Of a stretch of 49,573 bases of DNA, positions 22,342 through 30,023 are shown one piece after another. A program made the position numbers and the translations under genes. Source of the stretch: Lachnospiraceae bacterium. GTDB lineage: Bacteria > Bacillota > Clostridia > Lachnospirales > Lachnospiraceae. The DNA is taken from NCBI GenBank assembly GCA_030540075.1, contig JAUNWX010000004.1, forward strand, positions 26,229 through 75,801. Direction: 5' to 3'. Numbering within the stretch: position 1 is the stretch's first letter; every line of letters starts with the position of its first letter. Under the pieces are notes generated by a model. The model saw nothing but the letters and a program-made list of their open reading frames with translations, searched no databases and was not told the DNA's origin.

Positions 22342-23993
22342 TGCTTTTTTCCTGATAAGATGTCATAGATCCGCGCCATGTCGAGCGACGCTCTGAGCGC
22401 CGCGCTCAGCTTCGCAAACTGCGCTTCCTTGAATGCTTCATAGTTTACGACCTCGCGGCCTTCCGGGTCAATGCCTTTTCGTCGACACAGTCGCTCCACG
22501 AAGGCGTTCCGGGGCCCGTCACGGTCGAAGAAGCCATGCAGGTAAGTGCCGAAGACATTGTCCTCCTGTGCGTAGATGCAGCTCTCCGACGGACGGCCGG
22601 TCGTGGCCGAACCGGATGCCGAACCAGCCGACACCATAGCACCGTCGTACCCGGCCATCTGCAGATGCAACGCGCCCTCTGCATCGCTCGTGCGGCGGTC
22701 CGGCATCGTGCGCCCCATGTGGATCTCGTAGCCGTCGACGCGCTGGCCGTTCAGCGCCGCGAACTCGCCCGTGAGGTCCTCGAGCACGAGGCTCGTCTGC
22801 GTCCGGGTCTTCTCCGCCTCAAATTCCGTGCGGAGCGGCAGGAGCCCGAGCCCCCGCGCACGGGCACCGACCGGCCCTTCCACGCCCTCGACGTCAATGA
22901 CCTCGGTGCCGAGCATCTGGAAGCCGCCGCAGATGCCGACGATCAGCGTGCCACGCGCCTGCTTCTGCAGGATCTTCGCCTCGAGGCCGGTGCTCCGCAG
23001 CCAGTCGAGGTCGCGGATCGTGCTCTTCGTACCCGGCAGGATCAGCACATCCGGCTCGCCGAGCTCGCGCACGCTCGACACATAGCGGACCGAAACGCCC
23101 GGCTCGGTCGCAAGCGCTGTGAAATCCGTGAAATTACTGATGCGCGGCAGACGGATCACCGCGATGTCGATGCCGCCCTCCGCCTGTCGCTGCTCGAGCG
23201 CCGTCGACAGCGAGTCCTCGTCCTCCAGCGCAACATCGAGATACGGCACCACGCCGAGCACCGCCTTACCGGTCCGCGCCTCGAGGATGTCGAGCCCCGG
23301 ATCGAGGATCGTCTTATCGCCGCGGAACTTGTTGATGATGAGGCCCCGGATCCGCGCCCGCTCCTCCGGCTCCAGCAGTTCGATCGTCCCGAGCAGCTGC
23401 GCAAACACACCGCCGCGGTCGATGTCCCCGACCAGCAGCACCGGCGCGTCCGCGATCGCCGCCATGCCCATATTGACGAGGTCGTCCTCCCGGAGATTCA
23501 CCTCCGCCGGACTCCCCGCGCCCTCGATCACGATGATGTCATACTCCGACGCGAGCGATTCGTAGGCCGCGCGCACGACCGGCAGCAGCGCACGCTTGTT
23601 GCGATAGTACTCGCGCGCCGTCATATTGCCCTGCGCCCGCCCGCGCACGATTACCTGCGAGCCGACATCGGTGGTCGGCTTCAGCAGAATCGGATTCATC
23701 CGCGCATCCGGGCCAATGCCAGCGGCCTCTGCCTGGACGACCTGCGCGCGACCCATCTCGAGCCCCTCATCCGTGATGAAGCTGTTGAGCGCCATGTTCT
23801 GTGCCTTAAACGGAGCGACCCGATAACCATCCTCATGGAAGATGCGGCAGAGCCCCGCCACCAGCAGACTCTTCCCTGCGTTCGACATCGTGCCCTGCAC
23901 CATGATCGCACGCGCGCGGTGAGACGTCATGCCGGCCTTCGGTACTGTATCTGATTTTACCCCAGTTTCCTTTTTCATTTCGTCCGCGTGCAT
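22338..23993 (-). CDS. cobQ: Cobyric acid synthase
   Basis: Amidates four side chains of adenosylcobyrinate diamide using glutamine and ATP. IMVQGTMSNAGKS near the N-terminus is the ATP-binding P-loop, VVIEGAGSPAEVNL and LVGDIDRGGVFA follow, and GICGGFQMLG carries the glutaminase nucleophile Cys; NVFGTYLHGFFD supplies the catalytic His. The ATG at 23993 has AGAGGAG upstream and gives 551 residues; the frame stays open to an ATG at 24080 inside cobD and family homology begins only near 23925, so the start is uncertain. A Ser/Ala/Gly-rich stretch (about 470-485, AGSASGSATTG) is an extra loop. Ends with ATGA overlap into cobO. Confidence 0.92.
   Translation of the reverse strand: MHADEMKKETGVKSDTVPKAGMTSHRARAIMVQGTMSNAGKSLLVAGLCRIFHEDGYRVAPFKAQNMALNSFITDEGLEMGRAQVVQAEAAGIGPDARMNPILLKPTTDVGSQVIVRGRAQGNMTAREYYRNKRALLPVVRAAYESLASEYDIIVIEGAGSPAEVNLREDDLVNMGMAAIADAPVLLVGDIDRGGVFAQLLGTIELLEPEERARIRGLIINKFRGDKTILDPGLDILEARTGKAVLGVVPYLDVALEDEDSLSTALEQRQAEGGIDIAVIRLPRISNFTDFTALATEPGVSVRYVSSVRELGEPDVLILPGTKSTIRDLDWLRSTGLEAKILQKQARGTLIVGICGGFQMLGTEVIDVEGVEGPVGARARGLGLLPLRTEFEAEKTRTQTSLVLEDLTGEFAALNGQRVDGYEIHMGRTMPDRRTSDAEGALHLQMAGYDGAMVSAGSASGSATTGRPSESCIYAQEDNVFGTYLHGFFDRDGPRNAFVERLCRRKGIDPEGREVVNYEAFKEAQFAKLSAALRASLDMARIYDILSGKKQ
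23711..23727 (-). repeat. 17-bp GGCCGNNNRCATTGGCC motif, exact copy, in cobQ
   Basis: GGCCAATGCCAGCGGCC on the plus strand; encodes AAGIGP on the minus strand. Confidence 0.7.
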
Positions 23994-24064
23994 ACCGCTC
24001 CTCTTTTTTTCTGCCGGTTTCATGTGCCTGTTCTCATCGTCAGGCTTCCTGCCGGATACGCATT

Positions 24065-25162
24065 TTATAAGCTTCTCCATCTCCGAATCAGCTCCAGATT
24101 CTCCTCGTGCGTCCGCACGCAGATCCGGTAGTAGCGCTCATCCAGCCCCTCATAGTTCCCACAGGCACGAATCAGCACGCTCCTCTCCAGCAGCCGCCCC
24201 TTCAGATCCGGCGCACCCTTCTCCGTACGGAACAGGATGAAGTTCGCATCCGATACCGGCACATAAACCTTCTCCACATACGGAAGTGACGGGAGCGTCT
24301 GCACCAGAAAGGCCCGCTCCGCCCGGATCAGTGCCCGTGTCTTCTCCACGAATTCCCTTTCCTCGAGGGCCGCCACACCGGCGAGCTGCGCCGGAAGGTT
24401 GATCTCCCACGGCGTCATGGTCGCCCGCACCGCGTCCGTCAGCACCTGCGCCGCCGTCAGCATGTAGCCGAGACGCAGCCCCGGCATACCATAGATTTTC
24501 GTGAAGGCGCGCAGGATCACGAGATGCGGAAATGCCCGAAGCGACGGCACCATGCTGTAATTTATTTCCGAATGTAGAAACGGCAGGAAGCATTCATCCA
24601 CGATGAGCCAGCTGCGGTGCGCTTCACAGGCCGCCGCGATACGCTGCAGTACCTCCGCGCGGATGACATTGCCATCCGGATTGTTCGGATTACAGAGGAA
24701 GACCGCAGAGCCGGACGGCGCCGCTTCGATCGCCCGGATGAACTCGGCTTCCACCGCCGGCGTAAACGAAAAGTCATCCGCTTCCGGCAGATAGACCGGG
24801 ACGACCTGCGCCCCCACGCGCTCCGCGGCGACGCTGTACTCGGCGAAAGCCGGTACCGCGACGACGACCTGCTGCGGTCGAAGCACCTGCATCAGACGGT
24901 AGATCAGATCCGCCGCACCATTGCCGAAGCTGATCCACTCCGGCGCGACCGGCGCAAACTTCCGGTTCAGAAACGAAACGACGGCGTCGCGGAGCTTCTC
25001 CACCTTCCAGTCCGGATAGGCAGTGCTCTGGTCGACGCCGTGCTTCGCCGCTGCACACGCCCGTGGAGGCATGCCCAGCGGATTGATATTGACAGAATAA
25101 TCGAGATCAACTGCGCGACGATACACATCGCCGCCATGTACATAATTCATATTTAAACCCAT
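24065..25162 (-). CDS. cobD: Threonine-phosphate decarboxylase-like PLP enzyme
   Basis: 365 residues of the fold-type I aminotransferase family. NPNNPDG, the DECF strand end and FTKIYGMPGLRLGY (PLP lysine in FTK) are seen; the N-terminus HGGDVY...DYSVNINPLG is typical of CobD rather than histidinol-phosphate aminotransferase. CobD makes (R)-1-amino-2-propanol phosphate, the linker joined to cobyric acid by CbiB. The neighbours cbiB and cobQ support this. The ATG at 25162 overlaps the cbiB stop; ATG 25150 (MNYVHGG) is an alternative. Confidence 0.9.
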   Translation of the reverse strand: MGLNMNYVHGGDVYRRAVDLDYSVNINPLGMPPRACAAAKHGVDQSTAYPDWKVEKLRDAVVSFLNRKFAPVAPEWISFGNGAADLIYRLMQVLRPQQVVVAVPAFAEYSVAAERVGAQVVPVYLPEADDFSFTPAVEAEFIRAIEAAPSGSAVFLCNPNNPDGNVIRAEVLQRIAAACEAHRSWLIVDECFLPFLHSEINYSMVPSLRAFPHLVILRAFTKIYGMPGLRLGYMLTAAQVLTDAVRATMTPWEINLPAQLAGVAALEEREFVEKTRALIRAERAFLVQTLPSLPYVEKVYVPVSDANFILFRTEKGAPDLKGRLLERSVLIRACGNYEGLDERYYRICVRTHEENLELIRRWRSL

Positions 25163-26148
25163 CCTGTATACAGCATCACCGTCCGCATGATCATGATGCC
25201 GACGAAGTAGATCATGAACACGCTCAGGTACATGATGCGGTTCGCTGTTTCGATGTCCTCCGGGGTGATCTCACGCTTACTGTCGCCGATTGCCGGCTTG
25301 TGGACGAGCTTTCCGAAGTAGTAGGCGTCGCCGAGGAGCTCGACGCCGAGCGCACCGGCCATTGCGGCTTCCGTCTGTCCGGAGTTCGGGCTCGTGGACT
25401 TCCGTGCGTCGCGACGCCAGATGCGGAACGCACCCTTCCAGTCGAGGCCCAGGAACATGGCCGCGATGCACATGAAGAGAGCGCTGATGCGTGCCGGGAT
25501 AAAGTTGCAGATATCATCGAGGCGGGCAGCCGCGGTGCCGAAGTACTTATACTGGTCGTTCTTGTAGCCGATCATCGAGTCCATGGTATTGACGGTCTTA
25601 TAGAACCAGCCACCGGCTACACCGAACACCATCATGAACAGGAGGGGTGCGACCACCCCGTCGGAAGCATTCTCCGCGACGGTCTCGACCGTCGCCTTCG
25701 TGACGCCGGTCATGTTGAGACGCTTCGTGTCGCGACCGACGATCATGGAGACCGCATCGCGCGCTTCCTTGATATTTTTCCGCCTGAGGGCCTCATAGAC
25801 CTTCATGGATTCCCGCTTCAGCTGCTTCATCGCGAGCATCTGGTAGGCAAGGAAGGCGTCGATCGCCCAGGTTAGGGTCTCGCCGAACATCGTCGCGATG
25901 TTGTGGATGATGAGCGGGATGACCGTGAAGATCACAAGCATCAGCACGACGAGGATCGCACCCGCGAACTGCTTCTTGCCGCGGTCCGCCTCCGGATCAT
26001 CCGAGATATGGAGGCTCCGGCGCAGGAACTTCTCCAGCCACTCGATACCGCGCCCCATCGCCATCACCGGATGGAACCAGTTGTGCGGATCCCCGAAGAC
26101 CAGATCGACGATCAGCGCCATAATCAGAATCATGATTCGCTCGTACAT
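25153..26148 (-). CDS. cbiB: Adenosylcobinamide-phosphate synthase (membrane)
   Basis: 331 residues from ATG 26148, preceded by GGGAGAGTGTAGC; the frame extends upstream to 26163 without a better site. Attaches aminopropanol phosphate to adenosylcobyric acid at the membrane. DLVFGDPHNWFHPVMAMG near the N-terminus and ENASDGVVAPL in the middle are family hallmarks; four to five hydrophobic segments are visible (FAGAILVVLMLVIFTVIPLI, LFMMVFGVAGGWFY, LFMCIAAMFLG). First gene of the operon cbiB-cobD-cobQ-cobO-cbiC. I see no B12-box riboswitch in the 220 bp upstream. Confidence 0.93.
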   Translation of the reverse strand: MYERIMILIMALIVDLVFGDPHNWFHPVMAMGRGIEWLEKFLRRSLHISDDPEADRGKKQFAGAILVVLMLVIFTVIPLIIHNIATMFGETLTWAIDAFLAYQMLAMKQLKRESMKVYEALRRKNIKEARDAVSMIVGRDTKRLNMTGVTKATVETVAENASDGVVAPLLFMMVFGVAGGWFYKTVNTMDSMIGYKNDQYKYFGTAAARLDDICNFIPARISALFMCIAAMFLGLDWKGAFRIWRRDARKSTSPNSGQTEAAMAGALGVELLGDAYYFGKLVHKPAIGDSKREITPEDIETANRIMYLSVFMIYFVGIMIMRTVMLYTGWV

Positions 26149-26199
26149 GCTACACTCTCCCAAATACAGAAATTGGAACTATTTTATCATAAACAAAAG

Positions 26200-26237
26200 C
26201 AGAACGGAACACGCATAGCGAGGCATGTTCCGTTCTG
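26200..26237 (-). terminator. Hairpin with 12-bp stem upstream of cbiB
   Basis: CAGAACGGAACA (26200-26211) pairs with TGTTCCGTTCTG (26226-26237); on the minus strand it is followed by CTTTTGTTT. Either a second terminator for the flavodoxin gene or a leader attenuator of cbiB, which starts 52 nt beyond. Confidence 0.6.
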
Positions 26238-26250
26238 TATACGACAGTGT

Positions 26251-26352
26251 GTCACAGGTCAGCCATGGGCCCCGGAGGGGCGGTAATGGAGGCCATACGT
26301 AGAGACCGTGCCTCCATTGCCGCCCCTCCGGGTCCCTCAGATGACCTGTGAC
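26251..26352 (-). terminator. Long nested hairpin after the flavodoxin gene
   Basis: Outer arms GTCACAGGTCA (26251-26261) and TGACCTGTGAC (26342-26352); inner 22-nt arms at 26271-26292 and 26311-26332, with one G-U pair. The inner arm contains CCCCGGAGGGGC, also found in the hairpin at 43296-43365. It lies 18 nt beyond the flavodoxin stop. Confidence 0.65.
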
Positions 26353-26370
26353 TACAGGTGAACGAGACCG

Positions 26371-26874
26371 TCACCCTGCAATCATCTTCCGAAGTCTTTC
26401 CAGATCCTCCTGATCCGGGTGCGAAAGTGCCTGATCGAAGTTCTCGATCAGCGCATCCAGATTCAGCTTCGCATCCGGCATCTCCTTCATCTTCACATAG
26501 CGGTCCCGCACCGCCTGCGGCATCCTGCCCTGGCACATATACTCTCCGACCACCGTGTTACTTGCGTCGATGGCCGTGCGGACATTCGCGAGGATCTTCT
26601 GATAGTATGCTTCACTGCCGCCGAAGCCCGCGGTACCAAACAGGAAAATCTTTTTGTTCCGCAGCCTGCCCAGCAGCTCCAGGCACGCCTGATCCGCCGT
26701 GCCCTTGTCCGTCCAGAATCCCACATAGATCATCTCTGCATCAGGATCTGCGGATTTTGCATCCCCAAAATAATCACACAGCTCCTCCGGCAGTGCCCCA
26801 CGAATCGTATCCGCGAGCTTCCTCGTGTTGCCCGTTATGCTGCTGAAAATGATGGCATATCTCTCTTCGCTCAT
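26371..26874 (-). CDS. Flavodoxin family protein (BilS-like)
   Basis: 167 residues from ATG 26874 (GGAAGGACAGGACG upstream). The FMN phosphate-binding loop SSITGNTRKLAD (about 10-21) is at the N-terminus, followed by MIYVGFWTDKGTAD and the KIFLFGTAGFGGSEAYYQ motif. The long C-terminal part with GEYMCQGRMPQAVRDRY is characteristic of anaerobe flavodoxin-like proteins, one branch of which is the BilS flavodoxin associated with bilirubin reductase BilR. No bilR is nearby, so electron-carrier function is safe but the BilS role is not shown. Confidence 0.85.
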   Translation of the reverse strand: MSEERYAIIFSSITGNTRKLADTIRGALPEELCDYFGDAKSADPDAEMIYVGFWTDKGTADQACLELLGRLRNKKIFLFGTAGFGGSEAYYQKILANVRTAIDASNTVVGEYMCQGRMPQAVRDRYVKMKEMPDAKLNLDALIENFDQALSHPDQEDLERLRKMIAG

Positions 26875-27006
26875 CGTCCTGTCCTTCCTTTCATCCTCTT
26901 CATTCAATGTCTGCATCCCACTGTTTCATCTCCGACCTCCTGCTTATTCGCTCAGATGAAATCCTGCACCATTCCAGTCATTTCAAGCCTCGGCCTTCCT
27001 GATGCA

Positions 27007-27687
27007 TCACGCTTCCAGTATCGCCTTGATGCCTTTCGCGCTTCGCATCGCCGTGTCCCGGAAGTGATTTCCGGGGTTCAGCTCCCAGCGCACATCCACT
27101 CCGAGCGCTTCATAGTGCTGAACGATGGCTTCCGTATTTTCCTGTACGGTCTTCAATACCGCATGCTTCGTCTTCGCCTCGGCATCCCCTAACGACATGT
27201 AGAGCTTCTCCGGTTTCCGCATCAGCTCATGCCGAAGCACGTATTCCCGGAACTTCGGAAACCACAGGGAGCCGGACATGCTGGCCACCCGCGCGAAGCA
27301 GTCGCAGCGGTACATCGCATAGAGCGCGAACAGTCCGGCCAGCGAGTACCCGGCGATGCCCACGTACGGCGCGCTTCCCCGGATTCTTTCCCTGGCTGCC
27401 GGCACGATTTCCGACGCCAATGTCTCCAGATAAGCATCCGCGCCTCCCGTAGCAGCCGGATCCCGCTTCGACAGCGGCGGACAGCTCCACGGCGTCATAT
27501 CGTGATACCACTGTAGCTTTCCGACCACCAGCAGATTACAGTCCGGCGCATCCAGCGCCCGAAGCGCCTGCGCAAGCTCTTCTCCGTCTCCCATCACCGT
27601 ATTGAAAACGATCAGTGGACTGTTCTCGCCCACCGCCGGATACAGCGTAAGCTCTTTTTCACATATCTGAAATCTGATTTTCTCCAT
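27007..27687 (-). CDS. Alpha/beta-hydrolase esterase (esterase D/Fes-like)
   Basis: 226 residues. The nucleophile elbow GYSLAGLFALYAMY (Ser near 119) and the late HF in NPGNHF (catalytic His) fit the esterase D/enterochelin esterase-like fold, cytoplasmic with no signal peptide. MSGSLWFPKF following the elbow is typical of this group. A candidate acid residue is in SLGDAEAK. The substrate could be a small acyl ester or a siderophore-type ester; no siderophore genes are nearby. The ribosome site is weak (GGTGAC). Lies 132 nt upstream of the flavodoxin gene, with an imperfect TTTCATCT/AGATGAAA inverted repeat between. Confidence 0.8.
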   Translation of the reverse strand: MEKIRFQICEKELTLYPAVGENSPLIVFNTVMGDGEELAQALRALDAPDCNLLVVGKLQWYHDMTPWSCPPLSKRDPAATGGADAYLETLASEIVPAARERIRGSAPYVGIAGYSLAGLFALYAMYRCDCFARVASMSGSLWFPKFREYVLRHELMRKPEKLYMSLGDAEAKTKHAVLKTVQENTEAIVQHYEALGVDVRWELNPGNHFRDTAMRSAKGIKAILEA

Positions 27688-27728
27688 TTTGTCACCGTAT
27701 ATCTATCCGTACTCTAATCACTCAAATC

Positions 27729-27962
27729 TCAAATCCACTTCTTCTCTTTCAGATACATTTCCGCGATATACGACGGCCCATTCCACCACAGTTTAGAAGA
27801 CTCATCGTATAGCAGCTTTCCAGTCTCAGAAGAAACAAAGTCATGGAGGGCCTTCGCCTGATCTGTACCCAGTTTCTCTGCGATTTCTTCTACTACCAGC
27901 GTCGTCGTCAAATCGATTGCATATTTTTTCTGATCATCTGTGAGATTCTCTAATTTTTCCAT
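27729..27962 (-). CDS. Small third component of the DUF3791-DUF3990 module
   Basis: 77 residues: a helical N-terminus (LENLTDDQKKYAIDLTTTLV, then VEEIAEKLG), a central ALHDFVSSETGKLLYD and a Trp-rich end (LWWNGPSYIAEMYLKEKKW). It starts at ATG 27962, overlapping the DUF3990 gene by 13 nt, so its translation is tied to the toxin-like protein. The layout resembles DUF3791, a small helical protein, and it may be a second antitoxin-type subunit. I do not recognise a named family. Its AT content matches the other two genes and contrasts with the neighbours. Confidence 0.75.
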   Translation of the reverse strand: MEKLENLTDDQKKYAIDLTTTLVVEEIAEKLGTDQAKALHDFVSSETGKLLYDESSKLWWNGPSYIAEMYLKEKKWI

Positions 27963-28516
27963 ACCTTCTCACTTTCCATAAATTCCAGGCATTCAAGCGC
28001 ACGCTCCGTTCTGAAGCAATACTGGTTTTCCAGTCGATCGGGAAGCAGTCGGCTGATGCAGAAAGCATCCGCCTCCTTGCTTCCGATGTCTCCATATGTC
28101 CCTGCGATATATGCCAATATCGTATAGTTTGTTGCATCATCAGCTATTTTCCCTACGACTACATCGTATTTTTTCAGTGCCTCAATAACTTCCGGGAATG
28201 CTTTATTTTTTCTATGTGCCACAACACAATGAAGCCACTCTGCATTTGCATCGGCATAGGTCTGAATCTTCAGTTTTCCATCCGAATGATATTTAAACGT
28301 TGTTATCACGCCATAATTCCGGTCCTGTTCTATCAGGTTCTGCGCCTTTGCTTTTTTCAACGATGTATCGATAAATTTCCTTGCCTGCCGGTAAGATGTT
28401 GTTAAATAAAATCCCTTTCCAAAATCTTTATATGGCGCGCATTTATCTAAATCCGGAGATGAAATTTCGCAATAACTTCCATGATATAAAACCATGCCAT
28501 CAACCAAGTTCAGCAT
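27950..28516 (-). CDS. DUF3990 protein, predicted ADP-ribosyltransferase fold
   Basis: 188 residues. VLYHGSYCEI at the N-terminus and DFGKGFYLTTSYRQARKF after it are the signature of DUF3990, which has been related to the ADP-ribosyltransferase superfamily by fold prediction; these motifs would form the NAD site. AEWLHCVVAHRK and DVVVGKIADD follow. AAGGAGGTAG precedes ATG 28516, which overlaps the DUF3791 gene by 17 nt. Flanked by small coupled proteins on both sides, the context is toxin-antitoxin-like. ADP-ribosylating activity, and its target, are not demonstrated by sequence. Confidence 0.85.
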   Translation of the reverse strand: MLNLVDGMVLYHGSYCEISSPDLDKCAPYKDFGKGFYLTTSYRQARKFIDTSLKKAKAQNLIEQDRNYGVITTFKYHSDGKLKIQTYADANAEWLHCVVAHRKNKAFPEVIEALKKYDVVVGKIADDATNYTILAYIAGTYGDIGSKEADAFCISRLLPDRLENQYCFRTERALECLEFMESEKVWKN

Positions 28517-28733
28517 GAATATCTACCTCCTTATTCCGAAGCAGTACTTCTATGTCATAGAGCACCGCGTCATCACCTTCCATATGAAATTCACCGAAGC
28601 ACTCTTCGATAAATTTAAAGATATTATATTTCGCGAAAATATCATTCACTTTAATGATGGATGTATTCCATTTTTCTGAAGCAAGACGTAAAAGCCTTGT
28701 CTGCATAAAAAGGATCTGAGACTTCTCACTCAT
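28500..28733 (-). CDS. DUF3791 protein, possible antitoxin
   Basis: 77 residues, all alpha-predicted (MQTRLLRLASEKWNTSIIKV, NDIFAKYNIFKFIEECFGEF, YDIEVLLRN). The pattern of small helical protein with L..N...DI near the C-terminus is that of DUF3791, regularly encoded directly upstream of DUF3990. GAGGAGGCATGAC precedes ATG 28733. First gene of a three-gene operon with overlapping frames, with a well-formed promoter upstream at 28776-28804. Confidence 0.85.
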   Translation of the reverse strand: MSEKSQILFMQTRLLRLASEKWNTSIIKVNDIFAKYNIFKFIEECFGEFHMEGDDAVLYDIEVLLRNKEVDIHAELG

Positions 28734-28775
28734 GTCATGCCTCCTCAGCTTAAATTAACTTTGCTACTTCTTATA

Positions 28776-28816
28776 TACATCATATAGAGTCACATCCTTA
28801 ACTTCAAACCTTTTTG
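28776..28816 (-). promoter_or_regulatory. Promoter and operator-like repeat of the DUF3791 operon
   Basis: On the minus strand TTGAAG (28799-28804), a 17-bp spacer, TATGAT (28776-28781). The -35 box is part of an inverted repeat CTTCAAA-CCTT-TTTGAAG (28799-28816), which may be an operator. Confidence 0.6.
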
Positions 28817-28900
28817 AAGTTTCATCTTCTACCAGGGCATTTTCATCCGATGCAGATTTCCTTCTCACACTGCACACGCCTTTACACCTCGATTTCACCT

Positions 28901-29098
28901 TCACACTTCCTCCCAGAACAGTTCGTCCAGTGTCCGGTTCAGCGCCTTACAGATTGCGATGCAGAGTCGGATCGTCGGATTATAATCGCCCTTTTCGATG
29001 GCGTTGATGGTCTGCCGCGACACACCGACGAGATCCGCCAGCTGCTGCTGTGACAGGTCAAGCGCCGCCCTCGCCGATTTCATCTTCAGGTTTTTCAT
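28901..29098 (-). CDS. Small Xre-family regulator
   Basis: 65 residues, almost entirely HTH_XRE: ARAALDLSQQQLADLVGVSR, QTINAIEKGDYNPTIRLC and LNRTLDELFW. This is the short Cro/CI type found in Firmicutes next to small membrane proteins, which it usually regulates together with itself. Its ATG at 29098 follows the 38-aa ORF's stop by one base. Last gene of a short operon with the membrane protein at 29210. Confidence 0.92.
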   Translation of the reverse strand: MKNLKMKSARAALDLSQQQLADLVGVSRQTINAIEKGDYNPTIRLCIAICKALNRTLDELFWEEV

Positions 29099-29099
29099 T

Positions 29100-29213
29100 T
29101 CAGCAGACCTCCCACCGATCGATACCGTTTTTCACGCATTTTATCTTCCGTTTTTCCATCCCACCGAATCTTACTCGCATATCGATATAGTATTTCATTT
29201 TCCGGTTCTTCAT
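29100..29213 (-). CDS. 37-aa basic ORF between membrane protein and Xre gene
   Basis: Reads MKNRKMKYYIDMRVRFGGME then KRKIKCVKNGIDRWEVC. ATG 29213 overlaps the membrane protein's stop as ATGA, with GAGGAGG upstream. Its stop is one base before the Xre start, so it exactly fills the gap. Strongly basic, no known domain. It may be a real small protein or a coupling reading frame that carries ribosomes to the Xre gene. Confidence 0.45.
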   Translation of the reverse strand: MKNRKMKYYIDMRVRFGGMEKRKIKCVKNGIDRWEVC

Positions 29214-29731
29214 TCCGCCGAACCTCCTCGTTTATCCACCCACGCTTTCAGCAGCAGGTTCACGATGATCAGGGCGAAGAAAGCAAAAATCAGCAGATAG
29301 ATGCCGCCATCCCAGGTGAGGACGCCATCGACGATCACGTCGCCAGCATTGGCATGTCCCCGGAAACCCAGGTACTGCATTACCATCACCGCCACCATGA
29401 GCACGATCGCGGCGTTTGAGCCCGACGTCTGCCGGATGCCCCAGTACGCATCCTGCCAGATATCATAGAGGATGATCACCAGACATCCCACCATAAGGCA
29501 GGCCATCATGAGGAGTGAAAACTCGATCGGCAGTGCACCTACGCACTCCTCCCACAGCACCGCTGCCGCCAGCAGTGCGGCCAATGTCAAAAAGCCGTAG
29601 CGAAATGCCCTCCCGCGGATCAGCTCCTGCCGCTCATCATAGCCACTGTAGTCCTTATCCTTCTTAAACATAATGATCTTAAATACCTGAACCGCGACAA
29701 ATGCAGCCGTAAATGCGAAAATATCTGACAT
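29210..29731 (-). CDS. Four-helix membrane protein of an Xre-linked pair
   Basis: 173 residues from ATG 29731 (GGAAGGAGGTCGGCG upstream; the longer frame to 29800 covers the promoter). Five hydrophobic segments are visible: IFAFTAAFVAVQVFKIIMF, FLTLAALLAAAVLW, LLMMACLMVGCLVIILY, IVLMVAVMVMQYLGF and YLLIFAFFALIIVNLLL. A cytoplasmic YDERQELIRGRAFRYGF segment after the first helix is common in clostridial membrane proteins paired with short Xre regulators. Function unknown; a role in membrane stress sensing is only a guess. Confidence 0.8.
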   Translation of the reverse strand: MSDIFAFTAAFVAVQVFKIIMFKKDKDYSGYDERQELIRGRAFRYGFLTLAALLAAAVLWEECVGALPIEFSLLMMACLMVGCLVIILYDIWQDAYWGIRQTSGSNAAIVLMVAVMVMQYLGFRGHANAGDVIVDGVLTWDGGIYLLIFAFFALIIVNLLLKAWVDKRGGSAE

Positions 29732-29755
29732 ATACGCCGACCTCCTTCCGACATT

Positions 29756-29808
29756 ATGTAAATTATATCTTACATCTACAGCATATATCAGAGACGTCAT
29801 TATGTCAA
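29756..29808 (-). promoter_or_regulatory. Promoter and operator-like palindrome of the membrane protein/Xre operon
   Basis: On the minus strand TTGACA (29803-29808), 17-bp spacer, TATGCT (29780-29785). Downstream ATGTAA-8 nt-TTACAT (29756-29775) is a good candidate for the site of the operon's own Xre repressor. Confidence 0.65.
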
Positions 29809-29917
29809 GAATACTTTACTTTTTCGGGGGCAGGCAAACAAAAAGAGACGCCCCGTATGGACGTCCCTTAGATGTAACCGGCGCATTAATTAACCTGGCT
29901 GAAATGTCACCAATCTC

Positions 29918-29956
29918 AAAATCCCGCGCCGGTTTCTCACCTCAGCGCGGGATTTT
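29918..29956 (-). terminator. Terminator of the LytTR gene
   Basis: AAAATCCCGCGC (29918-29929) pairs with GCGCGGGATTTT (29945-29956); T-run on either strand, 67 nt beyond the LytTR stop. The rest of 29809-30023 shows no gene. Confidence 0.85.
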
Positions 29957-30023
29957 CGTCTCATCATATTCAGTTTGTCTGTTCAGTGCACGCTCAAACA
30001 CGGATACCGACGAATTCATCCCC

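Noticed and set aside
26149-26370. Cobalamin riboswitch upstream of cbiB
   Set aside because: No B12-box-like sequence on either strand; the region is filled by two terminator-like hairpins.
26888-26940. 9-codon leader ORF (MKQWDADIE) before the flavodoxin gene
   Set aside because: It has an AGGAGG-like site but is too short to support and shows no regulatory codon run.
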